The notes under the pieces are model-generated. The model was not told the DNA's origin. It saw only the letters and a list, made by a program, of their open reading frames with translations, and ran no database searches. Shown in pieces: positions 42,138 through 49,999 of a stretch of 64,000 bases of DNA. Position numbers and translations under genes: made by a program. The stretch covers positions 1,136,470-1,200,469 of the forward strand of contig NZ_JH992902.1 of NCBI RefSeq assembly GCF_000315545.1. The letters are read 5' to 3'. The DNA comes from Selenomonas sp. F0473. GTDB taxonomy: Bacteria; Bacillota; Negativicutes; Selenomonadales; Selenomonadaceae. The first letter of the stretch is position 1, and each line of letters opens with the position of its first letter.

Positions 42138-42314
42138 TTATTTCAGTCCCGTGCGTTTTAGAATCGCACTCAGCAGGCCGCTCGGAATATCCGCGCCGTG
42201 CACGGGGATAATCTCTGTTTGGGTTCCTTTTCGCAGTTTATGATGGCTGCCTTTGATGTGAACTTCCTGCCATCCGTTTTCCAGCAGAAGTTTCAGCAAA
42301 TCTTTATCCCGCAT
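42138..42314 (-). CDS. hicA: HicA-family mRNA interferase toxin
   Basis: A 58-residue dsRBD-like toxin that cleaves mRNA when HicB is lost. It has the family pattern MRDKDLLKLLLENGWQEV, the catalytic His in IKGSHHKLRK, and LKRTGLK at the C-terminus. The length is typical. The start at 42314 follows GAGAGGTG; an extended frame upstream covers the promoter and is rejected. First gene of the hicAB operon. Confidence 0.93.
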   Translation of the reverse strand: MRDKDLLKLLLENGWQEVHIKGSHHKLRKGTQTEIIPVHGADIPSGLLSAILKRTGLK

Positions 42315-42338
42315 TGCATACACCTCTCGTACAAGCAC

Positions 42339-42367
42339 AGTATAGCACGTATATACGTGTCTGTAAA
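42339..42367 (-). promoter_or_regulatory. hicAB promoter with operator palindrome in the spacer
   Basis: TTTACA (42362-42367) and TATACT (42339-42344) on the minus strand have a 17-bp spacer. That spacer contains the 14-bp perfect palindrome CACGTATATACGTG (42346-42359), a likely HicB operator for autorepression. Confidence 0.7.
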
Positions 42368-42423
42368 GGACACTGCTGCAATCCCCCGGGGCAAGTTCTT
42401 CTCTATCAATACTGTGGAGCGGC

Positions 42424-42452
42424 TGGACGTCGGCGGCGGTCTGCGATATAAT
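42424..42452 (+). promoter_or_regulatory. Predicted promoter of the deacetylase-GT2 operon
   Basis: TGGACG (42424-42429) and TATAAT (42447-42452) have a 17-bp spacer, about 50 bp upstream of the TTG start at 42505. Confidence 0.6.
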
Positions 42453-42504
42453 AAAGGGCAATAATTTTTTGGCAGCGCAGTAGAAACGGCAGGAGTTTTG
42501 GAAC

Positions 42505-43344
42505 TTGAAACGGATGATTGTCAACGCGGATGATTTTGGGCGGCACGCGCTCATCAACCGCGCGGTAGAATGCGGCGTACAGAGCGGCGTGCTGCGCTCG
42601 GCGACGGTGATGGCGGGCGGCGCGGCGTTTGACGATGCGGCGGAGCTCGCGCGCCGGACGCCCGCGCTCGGCGTGGGCGTTCATCTGACGCTCGTCAACG
42701 GCAATCCCGTCCTGCCGGCCGCGGAGATTCCCTCGCTCGTGACAGAGGAGGGCGTCTTCTGCGACAATCATACGCTGTTCGCCGTGCGGCTCCTGCGCGG
42801 GCAGATCAATTTGGACGAGGTGCGCGCGGAACTGGCGGCACAGCTGCGGCGCGTGGAGGCGGCGGGCATCCGGCCGACGCATGCGGACAGCCATCAGCAT
42901 ATGCATGTCCTGCCGGGTGTGATCGACGTTGTGCTCGACCTCTGCGCCGCGGCGGGTATTCCCGCGATGCGCGCGCCGCGCGCGCCGATCTTTGCGGGGC
43001 ATTTCGGCGGCATCGGGCAGCTCGTGGGGCGCGTGGGGCTTTCTGTGCTCGCCCGCCGCGCGGCGGCAAAGGCGCGGCGGTGCGGCATCCGCACGCCCGA
43101 CCGGTTTGCCGGCATCGTTGCGGGCGAGGCGGTCGATACGGCGGCACTCTGCGGAATCGCCGCATCGCTCGGGGAGGGAACGACGGAGGTTATGGTACAT
43201 CCCGGTACGGACAACGCCGTGCTGATCCCGGACTGCCGCTGGGATCATGATTTCGAGGCGGAACTGCATGCCGTCTGCGCCCCCGAGGTGCGCGCGGCGC
43301 TTGCAGACGCGGAGCCCGTAAATTTCCGCGCGCTCGGCGTTTAG
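42505..43344 (+). CDS. YdjC/ChbG/HpnK-family carbohydrate deacetylase
   Basis: A 279-residue metal-dependent deacetylase. The key motif NADDFG has the catalytic and metal-binding aspartates near residues 7-10. The His motif is HADSHQHMHVLPG and the C-terminal motif is VMVHPGT. Family members remove N-acetyl groups from sugars such as chitobiose or hopanoid glucosamine. The start is a TTG (42505), chosen because AGGAG lies 9 bp upstream; the ATG at 42514 would be 18 bp away. It leads a three-gene operon with a GT2 enzyme and a polytopic membrane protein. Confidence 0.88.
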   Translation: MKRMIVNADDFGRHALINRAVECGVQSGVLRSATVMAGGAAFDDAAELARRTPALGVGVHLTLVNGNPVLPAAEIPSLVTEEGVFCDNHTLFAVRLLRGQINLDEVRAELAAQLRRVEAAGIRPTHADSHQHMHVLPGVIDVVLDLCAAAGIPAMRAPRAPIFAGHFGGIGQLVGRVGLSVLARRAAAKARRCGIRTPDRFAGIVAGEAVDTAALCGIAASLGEGTTEVMVHPGTDNAVLIPDCRWDHDFEAELHAVCAPEVRAALADAEPVNFRALGV

Positions 43345-43352
43345 GGGGGAAC

Positions 43353-44318
43353 ATGCGGCACATTACGATCATTGTTCCCTGCTATAACGAGGCGGAGGTT
43401 CTCCCCCGCTTCTACGGCGAGGTGCGGGCGGCCGTCGAAAAAATCGAAGGCTGCGCCTTTTCATTCCTCTTCATCGACGACGGGAGCCGCGACGAGACGC
43501 TTGACGTCATTCGTACGCTTGCGCAGAGCGACGCGACGGTCCGCTATATAAGTTTTACGCGCAATTTCGGCAAGGAGGCCGCGATGATGGCGGGGCTCGA
43601 CTACGCCGAGGGCGACGCGGTCATCCTCATGGACGCGGATCTGCAGCACCCGCCTGCGCTCATCCCGGAGATGGTCGCGCACTGGCGCGCGGGTTTTGAC
43701 GATGTGTGCGCGAAGCGCATCGATCGGAACGACGAACCGCTTCTCAAGCGGACGATGGCGCGCCTCTTTTACCGCTCGATGCGGGCGGTCAGCCGATTCG
43801 GCCTGCAGCGCGACGTGGGCGATTTTCGTCTGCTGGATCGGCGCTGCGTGTCGGCGCTCCGCCTCCTGCGCGAGAATCAGCGCTTTACGAAGGGTCTGTT
43901 CACATGGGTGGGGTTCAAGAAGAAGGAACTCCCGTTTGAGGTGCGGCCGCGCGCGGCGGGGCATACGACGTGGAGTTACCTTTCCCTGCTCTCGCTCGCG
44001 GTGGAGGGAATCACTTCCTTTACGACGGCGCCCCTGCGCCTGACGACGGTGCTCGGGCTCCTCGTCTCGGCGCTCGCCCTCGGCTACATGGTGATCGTGC
44101 TCGCGGACGCGCTGGTCTACGGCGACCCGGTGGCGGGCTACCCGACGCTCATGACGGTGCTGCTCTTCCTCGGCGGGGTGCAGCTCCTCTCGCTCGGCAT
44201 CATCGGCGAGTATCTCGGCCGCGTCTTCACGGAGAGCAAGCGGCGCCCGTGCTACCTCATCGACGAGCGGGACGGGGAAAAATTTGACTACGCGCCGCGG
44301 CGCAGGGAGGCGGAGTAA
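43353..44318 (+). CDS. GT2 polyprenyl-phosphate glycosyltransferase (GtrB/ArnC/DPM1-like)
   Basis: A 321-residue family 2 glycosyltransferase. The nucleotide-sugar motifs are IIVPCYNEAEVLP, IDDGSRDET and MDADLQHPPALIPEM. Two C-terminal membrane helices (TVLGLLVSALALGYMVIVLA; LMTVLLFLGGVQLLSLGIIG) anchor it at the cytoplasmic membrane, the layout of GtrB, ArnC and DPM1. It should transfer a sugar from a nucleotide donor to undecaprenyl phosphate. It starts 8 bp after the deacetylase and its stop overlaps the next ATG (TAATG), so all three proteins are probably made together for lipid-linked sugar modification. Confidence 0.9.
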   Translation: MRHITIIVPCYNEAEVLPRFYGEVRAAVEKIEGCAFSFLFIDDGSRDETLDVIRTLAQSDATVRYISFTRNFGKEAAMMAGLDYAEGDAVILMDADLQHPPALIPEMVAHWRAGFDDVCAKRIDRNDEPLLKRTMARLFYRSMRAVSRFGLQRDVGDFRLLDRRCVSALRLLRENQRFTKGLFTWVGFKKKELPFEVRPRAAGHTTWSYLSLLSLAVEGITSFTTAPLRLTTVLGLLVSALALGYMVIVLADALVYGDPVAGYPTLMTVLLFLGGVQLLSLGIIGEYLGRVFTESKRRPCYLIDERDGEKFDYAPRRREAE

Positions 44319-45973
44319 TGCGGCGAAACGTCCTGGAGACGGTACTGATCGCATGCGGGATCTTCGGTTTTATGCTGGCGCTCAATCATCTCATGCCGAT
44401 CCACCGCGACGACTACGACTATTCGATGATATGGAAGACGGGCATCCACATCGCCTCCCTCGGCGATGTGTTTGATTCGGCGTACCGGCATTACTTCCTG
44501 CACGGCGGGCGGATGCTGACGGTATGCGCACTGATTCTCTTTCTGTGGCTTGGAAAGGGGCTTTTTGACATTGCGAACGCCCTCATGTTCCTCGCCCTCG
44601 CCGTCCTGCTCACGATGCACGCGCGGCGCGATCCTTTCTTTTGGCGGGCCCCGGGGCTCCTCGCCGCGGCGGGCATTCTGCTTTGGCTGGCGCTGCCGCA
44701 TTTCGGCGAGGTTGCGGTCTGGAAGAGCGGCTCGACGGTCTACCTGTGGTCGGCCGTGCCGGCATTTCTCTTCCTCCTGCCGTACAATCTCGGTCTGCGC
44801 GCGTGTGCCGACGGGCGCCGCCCGCGCGTTCCGGGCGGGCCGCTCTCGATGTTCCTGCTCGGCATCTGCGCGGGCTGGTCGGTTGAAAATCTCGCCGTAA
44901 CCGTGGTGCTCGCGGCGGCGGGCGTCTCCTTTTATATCAAGAAGGCGTACAAAACGCTTCCCCTATGGATGCCGGCGGGTACGCTCGGCGCGCTGGTCGG
45001 TCTCATCGGGCTCGTCGCGGCGCCCGGGAATTTCGCCCGCTACGGTGAGCAGGGAACGGGGAAAGGCATTCTGCTCCACATCGGCAATCAGCTCGCGGGA
45101 CAGGGCGAGATGGCGCTCTATCTGCTCCCCGTTCTCCTCATCCTGCTTACGGCATGGCGGCTCTATCGGCGCGCATGTGCGGGACTGCCCGCGGGAGAAA
45201 CGGTACGGCCGGGCATCGGTACGTTCGTCCTCATCGCCGCGCTCCTGCTGCTCGTCTTCTCGCATATGACCTCGGGTTTCGTCGCGCAGACGATCCGTGA
45301 CGCGATCGTATTCCATGTCATGCCGCCGCTCGGCATCGATCGCCCGAAGACGATCCGTCTCTTCACGAATGTGATGAACGGATTCGAAGAGGCGGCGATC
45401 TACTGGTGCACGCTCCTGGTCTTTTACGCGCGGATCAAGCAGACGCTCGGGCTGTCCGCCGCCTCGATTCGCGCCGCGGCGGCGCGTGTCCCCGCGGCGG
45501 AGGCGTTGTGCGCTTTCCCCGCCGCGCGTTATGCGCTCTTTCTGGCGGTTCTCGCCGTCTGCGATAATCTCGTCATGCTCGCGGCGCCGACTTTCCCCGG
45601 GCGGGCGACATTCGGCGCGGCGGCGATGTTCGTGACGGCGGCGCTCGCCGTCCTTCACGATCCTCCCGTACGGACCGCCCTGCGCGCGCCGGCTGCGCGC
45701 GCCATATGCGGGGCAGCGGCGCTGCTCCTCTTTGCCTCTACCGCGGTTCCCGCTCTCTTGATTATGAACGAAACCGCGGATGCGGACGCCGTGCGCGTCG
45801 CTCTGATCAAAGAGGCCGCCGCGCGCGGCGATGCGGTCGTCAATCTGCCGCCCATCGAGCATACGAACCGCGCGCTCCGCCATGTGTATTACGAGGACTG
45901 GTACAACGGCGTCACGCGGGACGGCGCGGAAGAGTACTACGGCGTACAGGAAATCCTTGTGGGCGGAAAATGA
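44318..45973 (+). CDS. Polytopic membrane protein, GT-C-like (DUF6056-type)
   Basis: A 551-residue protein with about ten or more membrane helices. The periplasmic first loop contains HRDDYDYSMIW with an Asp-Asp pair and later WKSGSTVYLW. It resembles DUF6056-type membrane proteins and GT-C sugar transferases that use polyprenyl-phosphate sugar donors, but no catalytic residue can be proven. The C-terminus is soluble (VNLPPIEHTNRALRHVYYED, with EDWYNGVT), probably extracytoplasmic. The TAATG overlap ties its synthesis to the GT2 enzyme. It may transfer the lipid-linked sugar to an envelope acceptor; that is inference from the operon. Confidence 0.65.
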   Translation: MRRNVLETVLIACGIFGFMLALNHLMPIHRDDYDYSMIWKTGIHIASLGDVFDSAYRHYFLHGGRMLTVCALILFLWLGKGLFDIANALMFLALAVLLTMHARRDPFFWRAPGLLAAAGILLWLALPHFGEVAVWKSGSTVYLWSAVPAFLFLLPYNLGLRACADGRRPRVPGGPLSMFLLGICAGWSVENLAVTVVLAAAGVSFYIKKAYKTLPLWMPAGTLGALVGLIGLVAAPGNFARYGEQGTGKGILLHIGNQLAGQGEMALYLLPVLLILLTAWRLYRRACAGLPAGETVRPGIGTFVLIAALLLLVFSHMTSGFVAQTIRDAIVFHVMPPLGIDRPKTIRLFTNVMNGFEEAAIYWCTLLVFYARIKQTLGLSAASIRAAAARVPAAEALCAFPAARYALFLAVLAVCDNLVMLAAPTFPGRATFGAAAMFVTAALAVLHDPPVRTALRAPAARAICGAAALLLFASTAVPALLIMNETADADAVRVALIKEAAARGDAVVNLPPIEHTNRALRHVYYEDWYNGVTRDGAEEYYGVQEILVGGK

Positions 45974-45998
45974 CATTTCCCCGCCCCTATGCTACAAT
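45970..45998 (+). promoter_or_regulatory. Predicted promoter of the CorC-type gene
   Basis: ATGACA (45970-45975) and TACAAT (45993-45998) have a 17-bp spacer. The ATG at 45989 falls inside this promoter, so it cannot be the start codon if the promoter is used. Confidence 0.6.
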
Positions 45999-46042
45999 AT
46001 ATTCGACGGTATTTCTTCTCGATCAAAGGGGTTGGTTCTCTC

Positions 46043-47377
46043 TTGGACAGTTCCGCTTCGGACCTCATATGTCTCGTCCTGCTCATCGTCTGCCTCGCGG
46101 CAAACGCCTATTTCTCGCAGATTGAAACGGCGCTGACCGCCTCGCACCGCGGCAGGCTCGAAAAACTCTCGCTCGACGGCAGTCACGATGCCGCCGCCGC
46201 GCTCGCGCTGCTCGAACATCCCGAGAAGTCCGTTGCGATGGCGCAGGCGGGCGTCACCTGCATGAGCCTCCTCATCGGACTCGGCATGGGACTTCTTGTC
46301 GCGCCCGCATTCGGCCGCTTCCTCGCCCGTCTGATGCCGGGCATGGAGGTCTTTGCCGCGGCGCTGCTGCTCAGCATCCTCGTCATGACGGCGCTGACGC
46401 TGCTTTTCGGCGATTTCCTGCCGAAGGAGATCGCCCTGCGCCGCCCCGAGGATATCCTCCTGCGCAGCCACCGGAGCATCCGCATCCTGACGCGCCTCAC
46501 GTCGCTCCCGAGCGCGGCCCTCGTCTCGGTCTCGCGCGGCCTGCTCCTCCTCTTCGGCATCAGCCCGCAGAACCGCGCCGCCGCCACGGAGGATGCGGTG
46601 AAGGATCTCATGGAGCAGGGCACGGAGGACGGCACATTCGAAAAAGCCGAGCAGGACATGGTCGACCGCATTTTCCACATGAGCGACCAGACCGCGTCCG
46701 CGCTCATGACGCCGCGCACGCGCATCGCGTGGATCGACCTCGCCGAGTCCCGCCGCGTGCAGATGCGCGTCATCCGCGAAACGTCGCACGACGTGTTCCC
46801 CGTCGCCTACGAGAACCTCGACGATTTCCGCGGGGTCATCTACGCCAAGGAGCTCCTCGACGCGGCGCTGGACGGCCGGCAGATCGAGCTGACGGACTAC
46901 ATCAAAAAGCCCCTCTTCGTGCCGCGCACGATGGAGGGGCTGCGCGTGCTCGAGAAGTTCCGCAGCGGAGACATCCACGAGGCGGTCGTGCTCGACGAGT
47001 ACGGCGGCGTGGTCGGCTTCATCACGATGGGCGACATCATGGAGGAGATCATCGGCAGCGAGGATGACGACGCGCCCACGGGGGCCCGCATGAGCGCCGA
47101 GGAGGCGACGAACTGGGTCTTTGACGGCCTCTACCCCGTCGACGAGTTCAAGGAGGAGTTCGGCATTGACGAACTGCCGGACGAGGATCACGACCATTTT
47201 CAGACCCTCGGCGGCTTTGTGACCGCGCAGATGGGGCGCATCCCGGCGGTCGGCGAGACATGCACATGGAACGGATTCACATTCGAGGTGCGGCAGATGG
47301 ACCGCGCGCGCGTCGCGCAGATTCGCATGACGCGTGCGGAGCCGGAGGAGGAGAACGACGCAAAAAGCGAGGAGTAA
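46043..47377 (+). CDS. CNNM/CorC (HlyC) family membrane protein
   Basis: A 444-residue protein of the CorC/TlyC hemolysin-like family. The N-terminal CNNM (DUF21) domain has about four membrane helices (ICLVLLIVCLAANAYFSQIE; LLLSILVMTALTLLFGDFLP with KEIALRRPE). Two CBS domains follow (ALMTPRTRIAWIDL; HEAVVLDEYGGVVGFITMGD), then a CorC_HlyC transporter-associated domain at the end (FQTLGGFVTAQMGRIPAVG). Members are linked to Mg2+ or Co2+ efflux. The start is a TTG at 46043 after AAAGGGG; upstream ATG 45989 lies within the promoter. The next gene, serC, is 38 bp downstream. Confidence 0.85.
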   Translation: MDSSASDLICLVLLIVCLAANAYFSQIETALTASHRGRLEKLSLDGSHDAAAALALLEHPEKSVAMAQAGVTCMSLLIGLGMGLLVAPAFGRFLARLMPGMEVFAAALLLSILVMTALTLLFGDFLPKEIALRRPEDILLRSHRSIRILTRLTSLPSAALVSVSRGLLLLFGISPQNRAAATEDAVKDLMEQGTEDGTFEKAEQDMVDRIFHMSDQTASALMTPRTRIAWIDLAESRRVQMRVIRETSHDVFPVAYENLDDFRGVIYAKELLDAALDGRQIELTDYIKKPLFVPRTMEGLRVLEKFRSGDIHEAVVLDEYGGVVGFITMGDIMEEIIGSEDDDAPTGARMSAEEATNWVFDGLYPVDEFKEEFGIDELPDEDHDHFQTLGGFVTAQMGRIPAVGETCTWNGFTFEVRQMDRARVAQIRMTRAEPEEENDAKSEE

Positions 47378-47415
47378 TTCACGCGCACGCGGCATACATA
47401 TGAGGAGGAAGACTT

Positions 47416-48504
47416 TTGAACGAACGCATTTATAACTTTAACCCCGGCCCCGCCGTCCTGCCCGAAGAGGTGCTGAAAGAGGTGCAGTCGGAACTGCTGA
47501 ATTTCCGCGGCACGGGCATGTCCATCCTTGAGATCAGCCACCGTGCGCCCGCCTACGAAGAGGTGCACCGCTGGGCGAAAGCGGATATCAAAGAACTGAT
47601 GGGGCTCGGCGACGACTACGACGTCGTCTTTACAGCGGGCGGGGCAAGCCAGACGTTCGCGCTGATCCCGCTGAATTTCGCCTCGGAGGAGCACCCGGGC
47701 AGCTATGCGCTCTCCGGCTCGTTCTCAGAGAAGGCCTACGCCGAGGCCGCACACCTCGGCGTCGGCACCGTCGCCGCCTCGACCAAGGAGGAGGACTACG
47801 CGCGCGTGCCCGCGCAGGAGGAACTGCACATCGCGCCGCATGCCGCCTATCTCCACATCTGCCTCAACAATACGATCTACGGCACGGAGTACGGCTATAC
47901 GCCGAAAACAAACGGCGTTCCGCTCTTCGCAGATATGTCCTCCGACATCCTCTCGCGGCCGTGGGATTTCGGCAGCTACGACTTCATCTACGCGGGCGTG
48001 CAGAAAAATCTCGGACCTGCGGGCGTCGTTCTGAACGTTGCGAAAAAATCACTGCTCGAAAAGAGCCCCGCGGAGCTCCCGACGATGCTGCGCTACAGCA
48101 CGTTCCAAAAGAACGATTCGCTCTACAACACGCCTCCCGTCTTCGCGATCTATATGGTCGGCAAGGTCGCCGCGTGGATCAAGGCGCAGGGCGGGCTTGC
48201 GGCAATGGGCAAACGCAACGCGGAGAAGGCGGCGCTCCTCTACGGCGCCGTCGACAGTTCCGACGGGTTCTACTGCGGGCATGCGGCAGAGGGCAGCCGC
48301 TCGCGCATGAACATCACGTTCCGGCTGAGGGATGCGGCGCTCGAGCAAAAATTTGTCGCCGAAGCAAAGGAACGCGGTCTCTCCGGCATCAAAGGGCACC
48401 GCAGCGTCGGCGGCATGCGCGCCTCTATCTACAACGCCATGCCCCTCGCGGGTGTGGAGAAACTCGCGGCGTTTATGGACGAATTCCGCAGGGCGAATCG
48501 GTAA
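47416..48504 (+). CDS. serC: Phosphoserine aminotransferase
   Basis: A 362-residue class V aminotransferase, the second step of serine synthesis and also used in PLP synthesis. It starts YNFNPGPAVLPEEVL and has the GTGMSILEISHRAPAYEEV and FTAGGASQTFALIP motifs. The PLP-binding Lys is in YAGVQKNLGPAGV. GIKGHRSVGGMRASIYNAM lies near the C-terminus. The length is normal. The start is a TTG (47416) preceded by GAGGAGG at 7 bp, so it is well supported. A hairpin (ATCAATATGTCG / CGACATATTGAT, 48508-48541) follows the stop codon. Confidence 0.94.
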   Translation: MNERIYNFNPGPAVLPEEVLKEVQSELLNFRGTGMSILEISHRAPAYEEVHRWAKADIKELMGLGDDYDVVFTAGGASQTFALIPLNFASEEHPGSYALSGSFSEKAYAEAAHLGVGTVAASTKEEDYARVPAQEELHIAPHAAYLHICLNNTIYGTEYGYTPKTNGVPLFADMSSDILSRPWDFGSYDFIYAGVQKNLGPAGVVLNVAKKSLLEKSPAELPTMLRYSTFQKNDSLYNTPPVFAIYMVGKVAAWIKAQGGLAAMGKRNAEKAALLYGAVDSSDGFYCGHAAEGSRSRMNITFRLRDAALEQKFVAEAKERGLSGIKGHRSVGGMRASIYNAMPLAGVEKLAAFMDEFRRANR

Positions 48505-48540
48505 GCCATCAATATGTCGATTTATTTACCGACATATTGA

Positions 48541-48597
48541 TTGATATATATCCCTTTTTCTGATAGAATATCCTTATGAAAGAAGGGATATATATGT
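48541..48597 (+). promoter_or_regulatory. Promoter and operator of the Phd/RelE-type toxin-antitoxin operon
   Basis: TTGATA (48541-48546) and TAGAAT (48564-48569) have a 17-bp spacer. Two 13-bp inverted arms, ATATATATCCCTT (48544-48556) and AAGGGATATATAT (48583-48595), flank the promoter region; the second covers the ribosome site and start codon. This fits cooperative antitoxin/toxin autorepression. Confidence 0.65.
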
Positions 48598-48914
48598 TAC
48601 AGGCGGCGCCGCTCAACAAGACTGTTCCCATCACCGCATTCAACCGCGGCAAGGCGGGGCAAATATTTTCCGAAGTCAAACAATCCGGCATGGCTGTCGT
48701 CATCAAGAACAACACCCCCGAATGCGTGCTGCTCTCTCCGGCACAATACGACGCGCTGCTTGAAGAACTGAGCGACATGCATCTGCTCAAGCTGGCTGAG
48801 GAGCGTCTGCGACATTTGTACCCGCAGGAGACAGTCCCCTTTGAAGAGGTATGTAAAAAGGCGGGCATATCGTACGATGTGCTCGACGATATGGACGAGG
48901 CAGAATTCGAATGA
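48594..48914 (+). CDS. Phd/YefM-family antitoxin
   Basis: A 106-residue antitoxin with a Phd/YefM DNA-binding N-terminus: VPITAFNRGKAGQIFSEVKQ, then GMAVVIKNNTPECVLLSPAQYDAL. The C-terminal tail (YDVLDDMDEAEFE) is acidic and should wrap the toxin. The start at 48594 follows GAAGGGA; the alternative ATG at 48576 would lie at the transcription start and lacks a ribosome site. The stop overlaps the toxin ATG by 4 bp. Confidence 0.85.
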   Translation: MLQAAPLNKTVPITAFNRGKAGQIFSEVKQSGMAVVIKNNTPECVLLSPAQYDALLEELSDMHLLKLAEERLRHLYPQETVPFEEVCKKAGISYDVLDDMDEAEFE

Positions 48915-49237
48915 TATGGGCGGTAGAGTTCCTGCCGGAGGCGGAAGACGATTTCTCACGACTAGACGGCAGCCGGCAGAGGCTTATCGCAAAGGCAATT
49001 GAAAAAGCACGCAAAAATCCTCTGCCAAGTACCGAAGGCGGCTATGGGAAACCCCTAGGAAACCATTCCGTAAGCGCGCTCGCGGAACTGCTGAAAATCA
49101 AGCTGAAACAACAGGGGCTTCGCATCGTTTATCGCCTCCAGCGCACAGATACCCGCATGCTCATCATCGTCATCGGGGTGCGGACAGACGGCGAAGTCTA
49201 TAAAGAGACGCAAAGACGTATCGATAGGCACAAATAA
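48911..49237 (+). CDS. RelE/ParE-superfamily toxin
   Basis: A 108-residue RelE/ParE-fold toxin. It begins IWAVEFLPEAEDDFSRLDGS, has a central basic helix (RQRLIAKAIEKARKNPL) and a beta core LKIKLKQQGLRIVYRLQRTD, then IVIGVRTDGEVYKETQRR. The KxRxxYR pattern fits a RelE-type mRNA interferase or a gyrase-poisoning ParE; the sequence does not decide. It forms an operon with the Phd-like antitoxin (4-bp overlap). A strong terminator follows. Confidence 0.85.
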   Translation: MIWAVEFLPEAEDDFSRLDGSRQRLIAKAIEKARKNPLPSTEGGYGKPLGNHSVSALAELLKIKLKQQGLRIVYRLQRTDTRMLIIVIGVRTDGEVYKETQRRIDRHK

Positions 49238-49239
49238 AC

Positions 49240-49277
49240 AAAACCTCCCCGCCGCATATCACGGCGGGGAGGTTTTA
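49240..49277. terminator. Intrinsic terminator between two toxin-antitoxin operons
   Basis: The stem AAACCTCCCCGCCG / CGGCGGGGAGGTTT has A- and T-tracts on both sides. It serves both convergent operons. Confidence 0.9.
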
Positions 49278-49290
49278 CATTGAGAACGGC

Positions 49291-49581
49291 CTACGCCCCG
49301 AATAAATCGCTGTGGGGTCCCGTGGGGGAGAGTGTCAGCACCAACACGTTTTCTGCGATACGATAAACGTGCAGCCAATCAGACGCGATATGGCACTCGC
49401 GGCGGCTCGCCCAACGCCCCGATAGGGCGTGGTCGCGATAATGCGGGGCGAGCGCCTCTCCGCGTGCGAGTTTTGAAATAAGCTCTTCTAAGAGCGCAAT
49501 CTCAAGCCCTCGTTTCATGGCGCGCTTGTAGTCTTTTTTGAACTGCGCGGTCGTCTTGACCGTATACTTTGCGGCCCTCAT
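49291..49581 (-). CDS. yafQ: YafQ-family toxin
   Basis: A 96-residue RelE-superfamily toxin of the YafQ type, a ribosome-dependent mRNA interferase. Its N-terminal TTAQFKKDYKRAMKRG is characteristic. Catalytic-type residues lie in HYRDHALSG and ECHIASDWLHVYRIAENVLV, with LTLSPTGPHSDLFGA at the end. The stop is followed by the shared terminator. The start overlaps the dinJ stop by 4 bp. Confidence 0.9.
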   Translation of the reverse strand: MRAAKYTVKTTAQFKKDYKRAMKRGLEIALLEELISKLARGEALAPHYRDHALSGRWASRRECHIASDWLHVYRIAENVLVLTLSPTGPHSDLFGA

Positions 49582-49850
49582 TTTTTAAGGTCTGCAAAGA
49601 GTTCGTCAAGGTCGGTATACCCTTTGACCGTCGGATCTTTTGCAATCCGCTCCGCCTCCAAGAGGGCGGCGACGGTCTCTCGATTCGGCCGAGCGGTCTT
49701 CACGGCAAAAGGAAGACCGCCCTCGCGCAGGGACTGCCGCACAAAGATATTGAACGCCGTCGTCAGATTCATGCCGAGCTCTGCAAAGAGCGCGTCCGCC
49801 TCTCTCTTGAGGTCGGTATCCATGCGGATGCTGATATTCGTGGTCGCCAT
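49578..49850 (-). CDS. dinJ: RelB/DinJ-family antitoxin
   Basis: A 90-residue antitoxin. The N-terminal ribbon-helix-helix ISIRMDTDLKREADALFAEL, then GMNLTTAFNIFVRQSLREGG binds DNA. The C-terminal part (ETVAALLEAERIAKDPT) neutralises YafQ. It leads the dinJ-yafQ operon. An operator-like palindrome GTAAAT-tgc-ATTTAC lies upstream at 49878-49892. Confidence 0.92.
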   Translation of the reverse strand: MATTNISIRMDTDLKREADALFAELGMNLTTAFNIFVRQSLREGGLPFAVKTARPNRETVAALLEAERIAKDPTVKGYTDLDELFADLKK

Positions 49851-49877
49851 GATGTCATCGCCTTTCTATACGATATG

Positions 49878-49892
49878 GTAAATTGCATTTAC
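49878..49892. promoter_or_regulatory. Operator-like palindrome upstream of dinJ-yafQ
   Basis: A 15-bp palindrome GTAAAT-tgc-ATTTAC lies 28 bp before the dinJ start. It fits a DinJ ribbon-helix-helix binding site; binding itself is inference. Confidence 0.55.
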
Positions 49893-49951
49893 ATCATATG
49901 CGTTTTGCACGATGATTGCAATACTGCGCACGAAGCTTCATCTCTAAAGTA

Positions 49952-49995
49952 TAAAAATACCCTCGCAGCGCAAAGCCTTGCGGGGGTATTTTTCG
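49952..49995 (-). terminator. Intrinsic terminator of the ATP synthase operon
   Basis: The stem AAAATACCC-CGCA...TGCG-GGGTATTTTT has a long T-tract on the minus strand just after atpC. Confidence 0.85.
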
Positions 49996-49999
49996 TTCG

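Noticed and set aside
45989-46042. ATG 45989 as start of the CorC-type gene
   Set aside because: It lies inside a promoter (ATGACA-N17-TACAAT); TTG 46043 has AAAGGGG upstream.
48576-48593. ATG 48576 as antitoxin start
   Set aside because: It would coincide with the predicted transcription start and has no ribosome site; 48594 has GAAGGGA.
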